Origin: Desulfobulbaceae bacterium
GTDB lineage: Bacteria > Desulfobacterota > Desulfobulbia > Desulfobulbales > Desulfobulbaceae
Reading direction: 5' to 3'
Length of the DNA: 14,043 nt
NCBI GenBank assembly: GCA_026990725.1
Contig: JALXCX010000347.1
Span: 1-14,043, forward strand
Positions 7,749-14,043 of the stretch are shown in pieces (within the stretch, counting starts at the first letter, position 1; the number at the start of each line of letters is the position of its first letter). The notes beneath the pieces are model-generated. The model was not told where the DNA came from. It ran no database searches and saw only the letters and a list, made by a program, of their open reading frames with translations. Made by a program: the position numbers and the translations under genes.

Positions 7749-9407
7749 TCACAACAAAATCAAAAGAAAAAAGGTGGCAACCAGAGCAATGTGTTCCATC
7801 CCGATCGGGCCGGCCTCAACGGTCATCTTCTGGGGAGGGGTCCAGGGGCTGAAAGTTCCGTCATCCTGGGAAAAACGAATTCTTAAGAAATAACTTCCCG
7901 GGTCCATGTACTCCTTAATAGTACAGGAGGGATCCGTCAGGCCCTGACGAGACACAACAATATCTTTAAAGGTGTTATCTGTAGCAACTTGCAGGTCATA
8001 CGTCGAGGTCTCATTCACTGCTGCCCATTGGATTGTCAATCCTTCACCCTCAGAATTCCCAGAGCCCATATCTACCGGGGCCTGTTTCATTACCTTCCAG
8101 CTGAGCGGCAATGAATGTAAAGAGGAGAATCCATCTTCTGCCACGGCTCGCACCCTGAAGTAATAGGTTCCCGGCTGCAACTCCTCTGTTAAAAAATGGG
8201 CCTCTTTTATCTGTTCAGAGACAAGAATATTCTGAAAATCTTTATCTTCAGCAAGCTCTACCTGATACGCTACTGCCTGGTCCGACTGAAGCCAAGAAAC
8301 TTTGACTTGACTATCCCAGCTTATGGAGTGATTTTTGGGTGATGAAAAAAACGGCGCAGCGGGGACAGTTCTAAGAAAAAGAGGAAAAGGGCCGGCCGGA
8401 AGACTCTCAAAATCTCCCTGATCTACTGATGTCACAAAACAAAAATAATGACCATCAGGCAAAGTGTCAATTTCTACCGCTTTTCCAGTTGGAACAATTG
8501 TTTCATACAGGGGTTGATTCCCATCCTTATCATGAGTTATCCGGACGCGGTGGGAACGAATATTATTCTGAGCCGGTATTGTAAAAACAACAGGTAATGC
8601 TTTATATACAGCCTGTAATTTTATCCCTTCCGGAGAAGCCGGCAACAGCCTCGGGGCGACAGGGGCTTTGCCCTTAGCGACACGGGCCCCCTGCCCTTTC
8701 CGTACGGCAACGGCATCACCGGCAGCGGCAAGACTGACAACCCCTGACAGCGTTTCGACAATATTTCCGCCGTCGCTTGTAACCTTTAAACGAAAATCTG
8801 TCCCCCGTACACCTGTTACAGCAACTGGAGTCCGAGTCCTGAAGGTTTCATTTTGTTTCAATTTTTGCTTTATGAGGTGACGAATCCGCCCCTTGGTTAA
8901 CAAAAGTTCAGTTTTCAAATTACCATCAGCCAGGCGCAGAAGATAGTTAAGAGTAATCTGAGTATCCGGGGCTACTCTGGTAAATTTATTATCAGGAAAA
9001 ACAAGATATGCATAGCCTTCTGCATCTGTCAAAAGAGTCTGACCAGGATGAAGAAGATCATTGCTTTTTGCCTCCCCCAGAACATTATTGCCCTGCATCA
9101 GGGTCACAGATTCCTTGGCCGTTGCTATCCGGGCAGAGAGTTTTTCTACATTCAAAAGTGATAATGGAATTTGAAGAGTGCTCTTTGAACGTATCAGGTA
9201 GGGCGGGGATAATTTATTAATCCGGGCAATTTTCTGCCAGTCTTTTTCTTCATGGCAATAAACTCTGGCAAGTTTAATAAGACTAGTGCCTTTTTTTATG
9301 GTAAGTGGAATTAATGTCTCCGAATGAATGGGGCAGACCAATACTCCGAGAAACAAAAACAAAAAAGAGGAGATGCTTGCCAGTCGTGTAATCGATAGCG
9401 TACGCAT
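7749..9407 (-). CDS. Exported LysM-FecR domain protein with beta-sandwich repeats
   Basis: This 552-residue secreted protein probably acts in the periplasm. I start it at the ATG at 9407-9405, with GGGAG eight bases upstream and a classical signal peptide immediately after (hydrophobic SSFLFLFLGVLVC, cleavage probably near HSE at 28-31). The open frame begins 21 codons earlier, but that start would bury the signal. After the signal comes a LysM-like domain (about 31-81, a peptidoglycan-binding fold). Next is a FecR domain (about 118-235, with GQTLLTDAEGYAYLVFPDN and the hallmark VTGVRGTDFRL). Three segments resembling fibronectin-type beta-sandwich repeats follow (about 270-348, 350-438, 440-530), the last two with the recurring PGTYYFRVRA/PGSYFLRIRF strand. 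A final hydrophobic stretch (535-552) ends at the stop with no basic tail. Lying between the response regulator and the CHASE2 kinase, it is most simply an envelope accessory to that sensor. Confidence 0.88.
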   Translation of the reverse strand: MRTLSITRLASISSFLFLFLGVLVCPIHSETLIPLTIKKGTSLIKLARVYCHEEKDWQKIARINKLSPPYLIRSKSTLQIPLSLLNVEKLSARIATAKESVTLMQGNNVLGEAKSNDLLHPGQTLLTDAEGYAYLVFPDNKFTRVAPDTQITLNYLLRLADGNLKTELLLTKGRIRHLIKQKLKQNETFRTRTPVAVTGVRGTDFRLKVTSDGGNIVETLSGVVSLAAAGDAVAVRKGQGARVAKGKAPVAPRLLPASPEGIKLQAVYKALPVVFTIPAQNNIRSHRVRITHDKDGNQPLYETIVPTGKAVEIDTLPDGHYFCFVTSVDQGDFESLPAGPFPLFLRTVPAAPFFSSPKNHSISWDSQVKVSWLQSDQAVAYQVELAEDKDFQNILVSEQIKEAHFLTEELQPGTYYFRVRAVAEDGFSSLHSLPLSWKVMKQAPVDMGSGNSEGEGLTIQWAAVNETSTYDLQVATDNTFKDIVVSRQGLTDPSCTIKEYMDPGSYFLRIRFSQDDGTFSPWTPPQKMTVEAGPIGMEHIALVATFFLLILL

Positions 9408-9517
9408 ACTGTTTTCTCCCTGGATATTATTTTTAGCTGGTATTCTTAATGAACCTTTCACCAAGTACATAGCCCAGAAATCGGCTCTTGCAAAGAACTA
9501 AAACCAACCTGGTTGTT

Positions 9518-10231
9518 TCAATGATTGAGATCAGGAGGGGCGATAAGCCTGTAGCCGACCCCGGTCACAGCTTTTATCTGCACATCATTAACATCGGAAT
9601 TGTTTAACTTCCTTCGAATATTTGCGATATGAATAACCAGAGACTTTGTTTTTATATCCGTGTTGTAGCCCATAACATTTTGCAATAATTCAGCATGTGA
9701 ACAGACTTTTTTTCTCCTCCTGGTCAAATAATAGAGAAGGTCGAATTCTGTCTTGGTCAACGGGATTAAGTCACTGTCATTCCCATTACAGTGCACCTCC
9801 CTGATTTTGGGAAATATGGCAAGTGAACCAGCCACCACAGGGGGCGTTGATTGCCCGGAGCTTCCCTTTTCGCGACGCCTGAGCTGACATTTAACCCGGG
9901 CCAGCAATTCTTTTGTGGAAAAGGGTTTGGTCACATAATCGTCTGCCCCAAGCCCCAGACCTTGTACTTTTTCCTCAACGGTATGCTTTTCTGTCAAAAG
10001 AATCACAGGGACATCATTTGAAGATTTTCGTAATTTATCAACTATGGAGAAACCATCCAGATAGGGTAGCACAACATCAAGAATAACGATATCCGGCTCG
10101 ACCGTGTTAATCATTTCCAATCCTCGCCGCCCATCCTCAGCTGTCAGGACTTCAGAGCCATGAGCAAGGAAAAAAGCCCGTAACATTTTCTGTATAGACG
10201 GATCATCCTCAATAATTAGTACTCTATACAT
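9518..10231 (-). CDS. OmpR/PhoB-family response regulator
   Basis: This 237-residue DNA-binding regulator has an N-terminal receiver domain (about 1-118) with the acidic pocket at E8-D10, the phosphoacceptor D52 (VILDVVLPYLDG), T80 and K102 (TKPFS). A Ser/Gly/Pro linker leads to a C-terminal winged helix of the OmpR/PhoB type (about 135-233, ending in VTGVGYRL). Nothing essential is missing, so it should be phosphorylatable. The start at 10231 is supported by GAGGAA a few bases upstream. The gene is first in a minus-strand series with the FecR and CHASE2 kinase genes. The 110-base gap to the FecR gene has only a weak imperfect palindrome near the stop (AACAACC/GGTTGG), not a convincing terminator. 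The kinase downstream is its likely phosphodonor. Palindromes in its own promoter make autoregulation plausible. Confidence 0.95.
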   Translation of the reverse strand: MYRVLIIEDDPSIQKMLRAFFLAHGSEVLTAEDGRRGLEMINTVEPDIVILDVVLPYLDGFSIVDKLRKSSNDVPVILLTEKHTVEEKVQGLGLGADDYVTKPFSTKELLARVKCQLRRREKGSSGQSTPPVVAGSLAIFPKIREVHCNGNDSDLIPLTKTEFDLLYYLTRRRKKVCSHAELLQNVMGYNTDIKTKSLVIHIANIRRKLNNSDVNDVQIKAVTGVGYRLIAPPDLNH

Positions 10232-10309
10232 CGTTTCCTCACTAAATGATTAAAATAACTGCGTTACAACTCCCAGACCGGACACAACACCAAACTCCCG
10301 ATCCGCAGA

Positions 10310-10339
10310 ATTATATATTAGCCAGGACATCGCTGTTAA
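10310..10339 (-). promoter_or_regulatory. Sigma70-like promoter of the regulator-FecR-kinase operon
   Basis: On the minus strand TTAACA (10339-10334) stands 18 bases before a perfect TATAAT (10315-10310). Transcription would start near 10303 and leave a leader of about 70 bases before the regulator ATG at 10231. The -35 hexamer lies within a perfect 13-base palindrome (10332-10344), so a protein bound there should compete with RNA polymerase. The roughly 320-base stretch from 10232 to 10551 holds only this promoter, two palindromes and the tRNA terminator. I see no gene in it; the open frame that crosses it also crosses the tRNA and is not credible. Confidence 0.6.
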
Positions 10340-10344
10340 ACAGC
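10332..10344. promoter_or_regulatory. Perfect 13-bp palindrome over the regulator -35 (candidate operator)
   Basis: GCTGTT-A-AACAGC is a perfect inverted repeat with six-base arms and a single central base. It covers the candidate -35 of the regulator promoter. The position fits a repressor or autoregulatory operator. OmpR-type regulators usually prefer direct repeats, so the binding protein could be something else. Confidence 0.4.
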
Positions 10345-10362
10345 CTGTTTCCCTTTGCAGGG

Positions 10363-10382
10363 CAATGTTTACATAAACATTG
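10363..10382. promoter_or_regulatory. Perfect 20-bp palindrome upstream of the regulator promoter
   Basis: CAATGTTTA-CA-TAAACATTG is a perfect inverted repeat with nine-base arms and a two-base centre. It lies about 25 bases upstream of the candidate -35, where an activator or upstream operator would sit. The centre is about 34 bases (a little over three helical turns) from the centre of the 13-base palindrome. It has no T run after it and is AT-rich, so it is more likely a protein site than a terminator. Confidence 0.5.
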
Positions 10383-10506
10383 ATATTATAATATTTTACC
10401 CCCCGGCCCTCTGGATCACCAGCAAATAATTGGTAAATATACCCTCTTTTCTCTGCATAATTCCAAGTAAATACAACAAAATCATTACTTTTGGAAAAAA
10501 TACCAC

Positions 10507-10543
10507 AAAAAAAGGGGCCTGAATCTAAAAGATCCAGGCCCCT
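10507..10543 (-). terminator. Rho-independent terminator after the initiator tRNA
   Basis: On the minus strand AGGGGCCTGGATC, a five-base loop TTTTA and GATTCAGGCCCCT form a 13-pair stem (10543-10513) with one G.U pair. A T tract follows immediately (10513-10507). The wobble is a G.U only when read on the minus strand and an A.C mismatch on the plus strand, so it is oriented to end the tRNA transcript, nine bases after the encoded CCA end. Confidence 0.9.
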
Positions 10544-10551
10544 GAATGTTT

Positions 10552-10628
<77 letters not shown>

Positions 10629-10640
10629 TTAGCGTCGGGC

Positions 10641-10669
10641 ACATTAAACCAGTTTACCCTGCCTGTCAA
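10641..10669 (-). promoter_or_regulatory. Promoter of the initiator tRNA gene
   Basis: Minus-strand TTGACA, a perfect -35 (10669-10664), is followed after 17 bases by TAATGT (10646-10641). The next bases, GCCCGACG, form a GC-rich discriminator of the kind seen in growth-rate and stringently controlled stable-RNA promoters. The start would fall near 10634, only a few bases before the mature 5' end at 10628. The -10 is imperfect. Confidence 0.55.
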
Positions 10670-10694
10670 CCTGGATTTGCACCACATTCCCTTT

Positions 10695-11144
10695 TTATTT
10701 TTTTTGGTTATGAATAGCAGCTATTTTTTTGTGCAGATCCTCAGGAAAGGACACGAGCTTGCCCTGTCTATTGACACAGGCATGCTTGGTAAAACCCTTA
10801 ATCAACATACTTTCCCGACCGTTTCGCATACACGTTATCCGATAATGAAACCGACAGGAAACCCGCTTGATATCAGCAAGGGATGTGCTGATAACGATCA
10901 GATCATCATAAAAAGCCGGTGCTTTGTAGCGGATGTAGCTCTCGGTCACGGGAAGAATCAGTCCCATCTCTTCGATTTCGCTGTATGGCACAGCAAAATT
11001 TCGCATCATTTCAGAGCGCCCCATTTCCAGAAAACGTAGATAGTTGCCGTTATTGACAACTCCCCCGGCATCGGTATCCACATACAGAACCCGATACTGC
11101 ACCCGGGCAACAGGAGAAATCATTTTTGTCTGTAAATCAGCCAC
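10695..11144 (-). CDS. YbgC-like hotdog-fold acyl-CoA thioesterase
   Basis: This 149-residue protein is a single hotdog domain of the YbgC/4-hydroxybenzoyl-CoA thioesterase family, which hydrolyses acyl-CoA thioesters in the cytosol. The active-site segment is clear (VDTDAGGVVNNGNYLRFLEMGRSE, about 22-45), with the conserved Asp of the DTDAGG motif. Where many relatives have a Tyr-His pair after GGVV, this protein has Asn-Asn. The length is normal for the family. It begins with a GTG three bases after the apgM stop; an ATG seven codons on (11123) is an alternative, and neither has a good Shine-Dalgarno. The spacing makes it part of the hom-apgM unit, although its substrate has no obvious tie to threonine synthesis. 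In other bacteria YbgC is linked to the Tol-Pal envelope genes, none of which are visible here. Confidence 0.88.
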   Translation of the reverse strand: MADLQTKMISPVARVQYRVLYVDTDAGGVVNNGNYLRFLEMGRSEMMRNFAVPYSEIEEMGLILPVTESYIRYKAPAFYDDLIVISTSLADIKRVSCRFHYRITCMRNGRESMLIKGFTKHACVNRQGKLVSFPEDLHKKIAAIHNQKK

Positions 11145-11147
11145 TGT

Positions 11148-12371
11148 TCAGCCAGTCTTTTCGGTAAAACGAGCAAAAAACTCTGCACCGCCTGCCAGCT
11201 CCAGACCCGACTTGTTTACCGCGTCCCGAACATTTTTTTCAGTATATACCACACAACCCGGAGAGGCGAGCCCCCGAGAATCATAAATAAACATGGGCAC
11301 GGGCCAAGCCTCGTGGGTACGCCTGGCAAGGGGGGTATAATGATCCATGGTGACCACCAGCCTGAAATCCTCCTGACGGCGTTCCATTTCTGCAACGATT
11401 GGGGCCACAATTTTGGCGTCAAAATCTTCTATGGCCTTAAGCTTGTCTTTTAAGGAGCCGTTATGACCGGCTTCATCCGGCGCCTCTACATGCACCAGCA
11501 CAAAATCACGCTCAGCAAGAGCCTGTAAGGCAGCAGCTACTTTACCCTGATAATTGGTATCTATATAGCCTGTGGCCCCTTCCACCTCAATAACATCCAG
11601 ACCGCTGCACACTCCAAGCCCTTTCAACAGATCAACCGCCGATATCAGGCTGCCGCTCACGCCGTAGCGCTCTCGTAGTGATTCCATGGCAGGTTTTGCG
11701 CCTTCCCCCCAGATCCAGAGAGAATTTGCCGGTCGTTTCCCCGCAGCGATCCGCTGCTGATTGACAGGATGATCGGCCAGGACAGCAGCTGAAGTTTTCA
11801 TCAGGTCGGCCAGATAATCAATCTCCAGATACTGGTTATAAAAACCAGTCACATCCTGATCCATATAGTCATGGGGAGGTACAGTGCTCAGGCTATCAGG
11901 CACAGTGCCCTTATGGATAAGCAGGTGCCGGTAACTGATCCCCGGATACAGAGTAAGTTTTTCCGTGCCACAGGCTTGCTGAACAGCCCGGATCAGCTCA
12001 TCTGCTTCCTCACTGCTGATATGCCCGGCACTGTAATCAATCATTTCCACCCGCTCACCTGCGTACCGGACATTGACCAGATTACAGCGAAAGGCGATCT
12101 CATCAACGCCGACCTCAACCCCCATGCTGGCAGCTTCAAGCGGGGCCCGTCCGGTATAATACTTTTCGGGCTCATAGCCCATGAGTGAAAGATTAGCCAC
12201 ATCGCTGCCTGGTGGAAAGCCTTTGGGCACTGTCGTCACCAGCAACGGTTCGCCCGCGGCACAGAGCCTGTCAATAACAGGAATAGCAGCCGCTTCAAGG
12301 GGCGTTTTCCCGCCAAGCTCAGCAACAGGCGTATCGCCCATGCCATCACCGATCAAAAGAATATATTTCAT
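11148..12371 (-). CDS. apgM: Archaeal-type cofactor-independent phosphoglycerate mutase homologue, possible homoserine kinase
   Basis: This 407-residue protein belongs to the alkaline-phosphatase superfamily branch of ApgM-type mutases. Metal-site motifs are visible: D9 in LIGDGMGD, the phosphoryl-accepting region GSDVANLSLMGY (55-66), EAPDEAGHNG (296-305, with H303), TMDHYTP (341-347) and H353. I start at the ATG at 12371-12369, which overlaps the hom stop in TGATG; a TTG one codon upstream is less likely. ApgM interconverts 2- and 3-phosphoglycerate, but a bacterial subgroup found beside threonine-biosynthesis genes has been proposed to phosphorylate homoserine. The direct coupling to hom here favours the second role. 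That is inference from context, as no residue I can see separates the two activities. Confidence 0.88.
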   Translation of the reverse strand: MKYILLIGDGMGDTPVAELGGKTPLEAAAIPVIDRLCAAGEPLLVTTVPKGFPPGSDVANLSLMGYEPEKYYTGRAPLEAASMGVEVGVDEIAFRCNLVNVRYAGERVEMIDYSAGHISSEEADELIRAVQQACGTEKLTLYPGISYRHLLIHKGTVPDSLSTVPPHDYMDQDVTGFYNQYLEIDYLADLMKTSAAVLADHPVNQQRIAAGKRPANSLWIWGEGAKPAMESLRERYGVSGSLISAVDLLKGLGVCSGLDVIEVEGATGYIDTNYQGKVAAALQALAERDFVLVHVEAPDEAGHNGSLKDKLKAIEDFDAKIVAPIVAEMERRQEDFRLVVTMDHYTPLARRTHEAWPVPMFIYDSRGLASPGCVVYTEKNVRDAVNKSGLELAGGAEFFARFTEKTG

Positions 12372-13690
12372 CAATCTATTGCGGCTGCGGTTTCATCAAG
12401 CATACGTATTTTAACAGTTGGCGCACTGATCACGGCCAGCTGATCAATTTCGGCAAGCGCCCCGATAACAGAAGACTCCCGGGCCGTATGTGTTGAAATA
12501 ACTATGGAAACCGGTCCCGACTCCTGCCTGCCTTTCTGGATAACAGATTCAATACTTATCCCGTGACTGCTCAACACTCCGGCAATGGCAGCAAGCACAC
12601 CCGGCTCGTCTTTTGCTGTTATTCTGAAATACCAGGGACAGGACAACTCTTCCATGGGAGTAATGCGAATATCCTTTATTTCTTCAGGCAGATACGAAAG
12701 CGAAGGGACCCTACCCACAGACCCGCAATGTATGTCACGGGCAATATCCATGACATCGGCTGCCACAGCGCTTCCTGTTGGCAGTTTACCGGCTCCCGGG
12801 CCGTAGAGGAGCACATTGCCTACAGTATCTCCTGTAAAATGGATGGCATTATAGGCTCCATTGATCGATGCCAGCAGGTGTGAGTCCGGCACCATGGTCG
12901 GGTGGACCCTTGCCTCGACATGTTCCCCGTGATTGCGGCTTATAGCCAGCAGTTTAATCCGGCAACCAAATTCCCGGGCAAAATCAATATCCACCGGTTC
13001 AACCTGGGTAATGCCTTCAGTGACTATATCGTTGTGGGTAATATTCATGCCATAGGCCATGGTCATCAAGATAGCCAGCTTATGGGCCGTATCTATCCCT
13101 TCCACGTCATAAGTGGGATCAGCTTCTGCAAAGCCAAGCGCCTGCGCGTCTTTAAGCACATCGTCAAAGGCTATTCCCTCATCAGTCATCCGGGTCAGGA
13201 TATAATTTGCCGTTCCGTTCATTATGCCCATGATAGAAAGAATATTATTGGCAACAAGCCCCTCCCTGAGCGACTTGATAACAGGAATTCCCCCGCCGAC
13301 ACTGGCCTCAAAGCCGACCTCCACCCCCCTGGCGGCAGCTGCAGCAAAGATTTCCCGGCCTTCCTGGGAGAGCAGCGCCTTATTGGCTGTTACCACGTGC
13401 TTGCCGGCTGCAATGGCATCCAACACAAAGGTTTTGGCAGGCTGAATACCACCAATCAACTCAACAACAATATCAATTTCCGGATCATTAATCAGTTCTA
13501 CGGCATCATTTGTCAGCACCGTCCCGGAAAACTGCGGAGGCAGTTCGGAAATATTGATATCCGCCACCTTGGCCAGACGCACGGATAAACCACTCCGTTG
13601 CACAAGACGATCTTTTTGAGAAAGCAGCACTTCGGCCAAACCACTGCCCACAGTACCAAAACCAATAAGCCCAACAGAAATAGTTTTCAT
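12371..13690 (-). CDS. hom: Homoserine dehydrogenase with C-terminal ACT domain
   Basis: This 439-residue monofunctional enzyme reduces aspartate semialdehyde to homoserine, the branch point to threonine and methionine. The N-terminal Rossmann domain has GFGTVGSG (10-17). The catalytic domain includes TANKALL (K104), IMNGTANYIL (156-165) and GFAEADPTYDVEGIDTAHK (186-204, K204). The ACT domain (about 352-430, YFRITAKDEPGVLAAIAGVL) normally carries feedback regulation by an amino acid such as threonine. Length and domain order match the usual hom product. The ATG at 13690 puts the nucleotide-binding motif at the expected distance; an in-frame TTG three codons earlier is possible. No strong Shine-Dalgarno is visible. 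It is the first gene of a tight unit with apgM and the thioesterase and is divergent from adk. Confidence 0.96.
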   Translation of the reverse strand: MKTISVGLIGFGTVGSGLAEVLLSQKDRLVQRSGLSVRLAKVADINISELPPQFSGTVLTNDAVELINDPEIDIVVELIGGIQPAKTFVLDAIAAGKHVVTANKALLSQEGREIFAAAAARGVEVGFEASVGGGIPVIKSLREGLVANNILSIMGIMNGTANYILTRMTDEGIAFDDVLKDAQALGFAEADPTYDVEGIDTAHKLAILMTMAYGMNITHNDIVTEGITQVEPVDIDFAREFGCRIKLLAISRNHGEHVEARVHPTMVPDSHLLASINGAYNAIHFTGDTVGNVLLYGPGAGKLPTGSAVAADVMDIARDIHCGSVGRVPSLSYLPEEIKDIRITPMEELSCPWYFRITAKDEPGVLAAIAGVLSSHGISIESVIQKGRQESGPVSIVISTHTARESSVIGALAEIDQLAVISAPTVKIRMLDETAAAID

Positions 13691-13738
13691 AAGTATCAAC
13701 TGTAATTATTAAAGAATAAACTTCTTTGCCTGCGTCCG

Positions 13739-13767
13739 TTTCTAACCTTTTTGGCTGAAGTTGTCAA
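13739..13767 (-). promoter_or_regulatory. Sigma70-like promoter of the hom-apgM-thioesterase operon
   Basis: A perfect minus-strand TTGACA (13767-13762) is separated by 17 bases from TAGAAA (13744-13739), a fair -10. The start would fall near 13732, giving a leader of about 40 bases before the ATG at 13690. I see no leader peptide rich in Thr codons and no attenuator in that interval. The 228-base divergent region up to adk also holds an interrupted repeat, AATGA-GAGG-TCATT (13829-13842), and a weak plus-strand TATAGT (13814-13819). Confidence 0.55.
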
Positions 13768-13918
13768 AAAGTATAGCCCCACATTTTTCATAGCATAACA
13801 CGACCGGTTGCGTTATAGTACGCTGTTAAATGAGAGGTCATTCATTTTAAAGACACCTGCTCTTTCAGTGTTAAGTCAGCAGGATATCTTTTTTCAATCT
13901 AACCCATAGGAGATGGAC

Positions 13919-14043
13919 ATGAACATTCTGGCATTTGGACCAAACGGCAGTGGTAAAGGCACCCAGGGCGCCATCGTTAAAGAAAAGTACGGCATGGATC
14001 ATATTGAATCCGGTGCTATTTTCCGCGAGCACATCAAGGGCGG
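13919..14043 (+). CDS. adk: Adenylate kinase, N-terminal fragment
   Basis: The first 41 codons of the gene are present; the rest lies beyond the right edge. Adenylate kinase interconverts ATP+AMP and 2 ADP. The product starts MNILAFGPNGSGKGTQGAIV, with the P-loop GPNGSGKGT at 7-15, and continues DHIESGAIFREH. This replaces the more common IsTGDmlR segment that helps bind AMP. The ATG at 13919 is preferred over one two codons earlier because AGGAG (13908-13912) sits six bases before it. The P-loop and ESGAIFREH variants resemble the adenylate kinases I associate with Desulfobulbales-type sulfate reducers, where the enzyme handles AMP made during sulfate activation. A weak -10 (TATAGT, 13814-13819) without a good -35 is the only promoter hint. 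The gene is divergent from hom. Confidence 0.88.
   Translation, partial: MNILAFGPNGSGKGTQGAIVKEKYGMDHIESGAIFREHIKG

Noticed and set aside
9408..9470. Upstream ATG of the FecR protein at 9470
   Set aside because: It would place 21 polar residues before a clear signal peptide. The ATG at 9407 has a good GGGAG site at proper spacing.
9500..9517. Short imperfect palindrome after the response regulator stop as a terminator
   Set aside because: The AACAACC/GGTTGG arms leave no room for a loop and the T run is too short, so termination there is not supported.
12902..13588. A 228-codon plus-strand open frame
   Set aside because: It is fully antisense to hom, whose protein is unambiguous. The translation is rich in His, Asn and Pro and looks like a shadow frame.
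13865..13890. Hairpin CTGCT...AGCAG in the adk leader as an attenuator or riboswitch
   Set aside because: The stem is only five pairs with a loop of about 16 bases and no known riboswitch motif is visible.

Overview
The window looks like chromosomal DNA of a mid-GC, Gram-negative Desulfobacterota bacterium, most probably a Desulfobulbales-type sulfate or sulfur metaboliser. The lineage call is inference. It rests on the distinctive adenylate kinase N-terminus at the right edge (P-loop GPNGSGKGT, then IESGAIFREH) and on the overall look of the proteins, not on any search. Every gene is on the minus strand except the adenylate kinase fragment, so the layout is best read from right to left.

Right end (10552-14043). 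adk begins at 13919 and runs off the window on the plus strand. Divergent from it is a compact set: homoserine dehydrogenase (hom), an archaeal-type cofactor-independent phosphoglycerate mutase homologue (apgM, the family proposed to serve as an alternative homoserine kinase), a YbgC-like hotdog acyl-CoA thioesterase and an initiator tRNA-Met gene. hom and apgM are joined by a TGATG overlap, and the thioesterase follows three bases after apgM. The tRNA has its own TTGACA-type promoter and ends in a strong intrinsic terminator.

Middle (5374-10506). After a regulatory region of about 320 bases with two perfect palindromes and a good sigma70-like promoter comes a three-gene signalling module: an OmpR/PhoB-type response regulator, an exported LysM-FecR protein with beta-sandwich repeats, and a membrane histidine kinase with an extracytoplasmic CHASE2 domain. 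Presumably the periplasmic LysM/FecR protein works with the CHASE2 sensor in reading an envelope condition, which is passed to the regulator. Input and targets are unknown.

Left-centre (726-5286). A second promoter (TTGTTA-17-TATAAT) drives a tightly packed set: a multi-pass membrane protein (DUF2868 type), a GTPase with a membrane-associating C-terminal half (DUF3482 type), a 98-residue unknown protein and DNA polymerase IV (dinB). The first three genes overlap. Their link to a translesion polymerase is the least explained arrangement in the window.

Left end (1-725). A 120-residue protein of unknown function lies just upstream of the first 60 codons of a CPA2-type cation:proton antiporter that continues beyond the window. 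I saw no rRNA, CRISPR array, insertion sequence or phage gene. The window reads as ordinary core chromosome with two little-characterised membrane modules.
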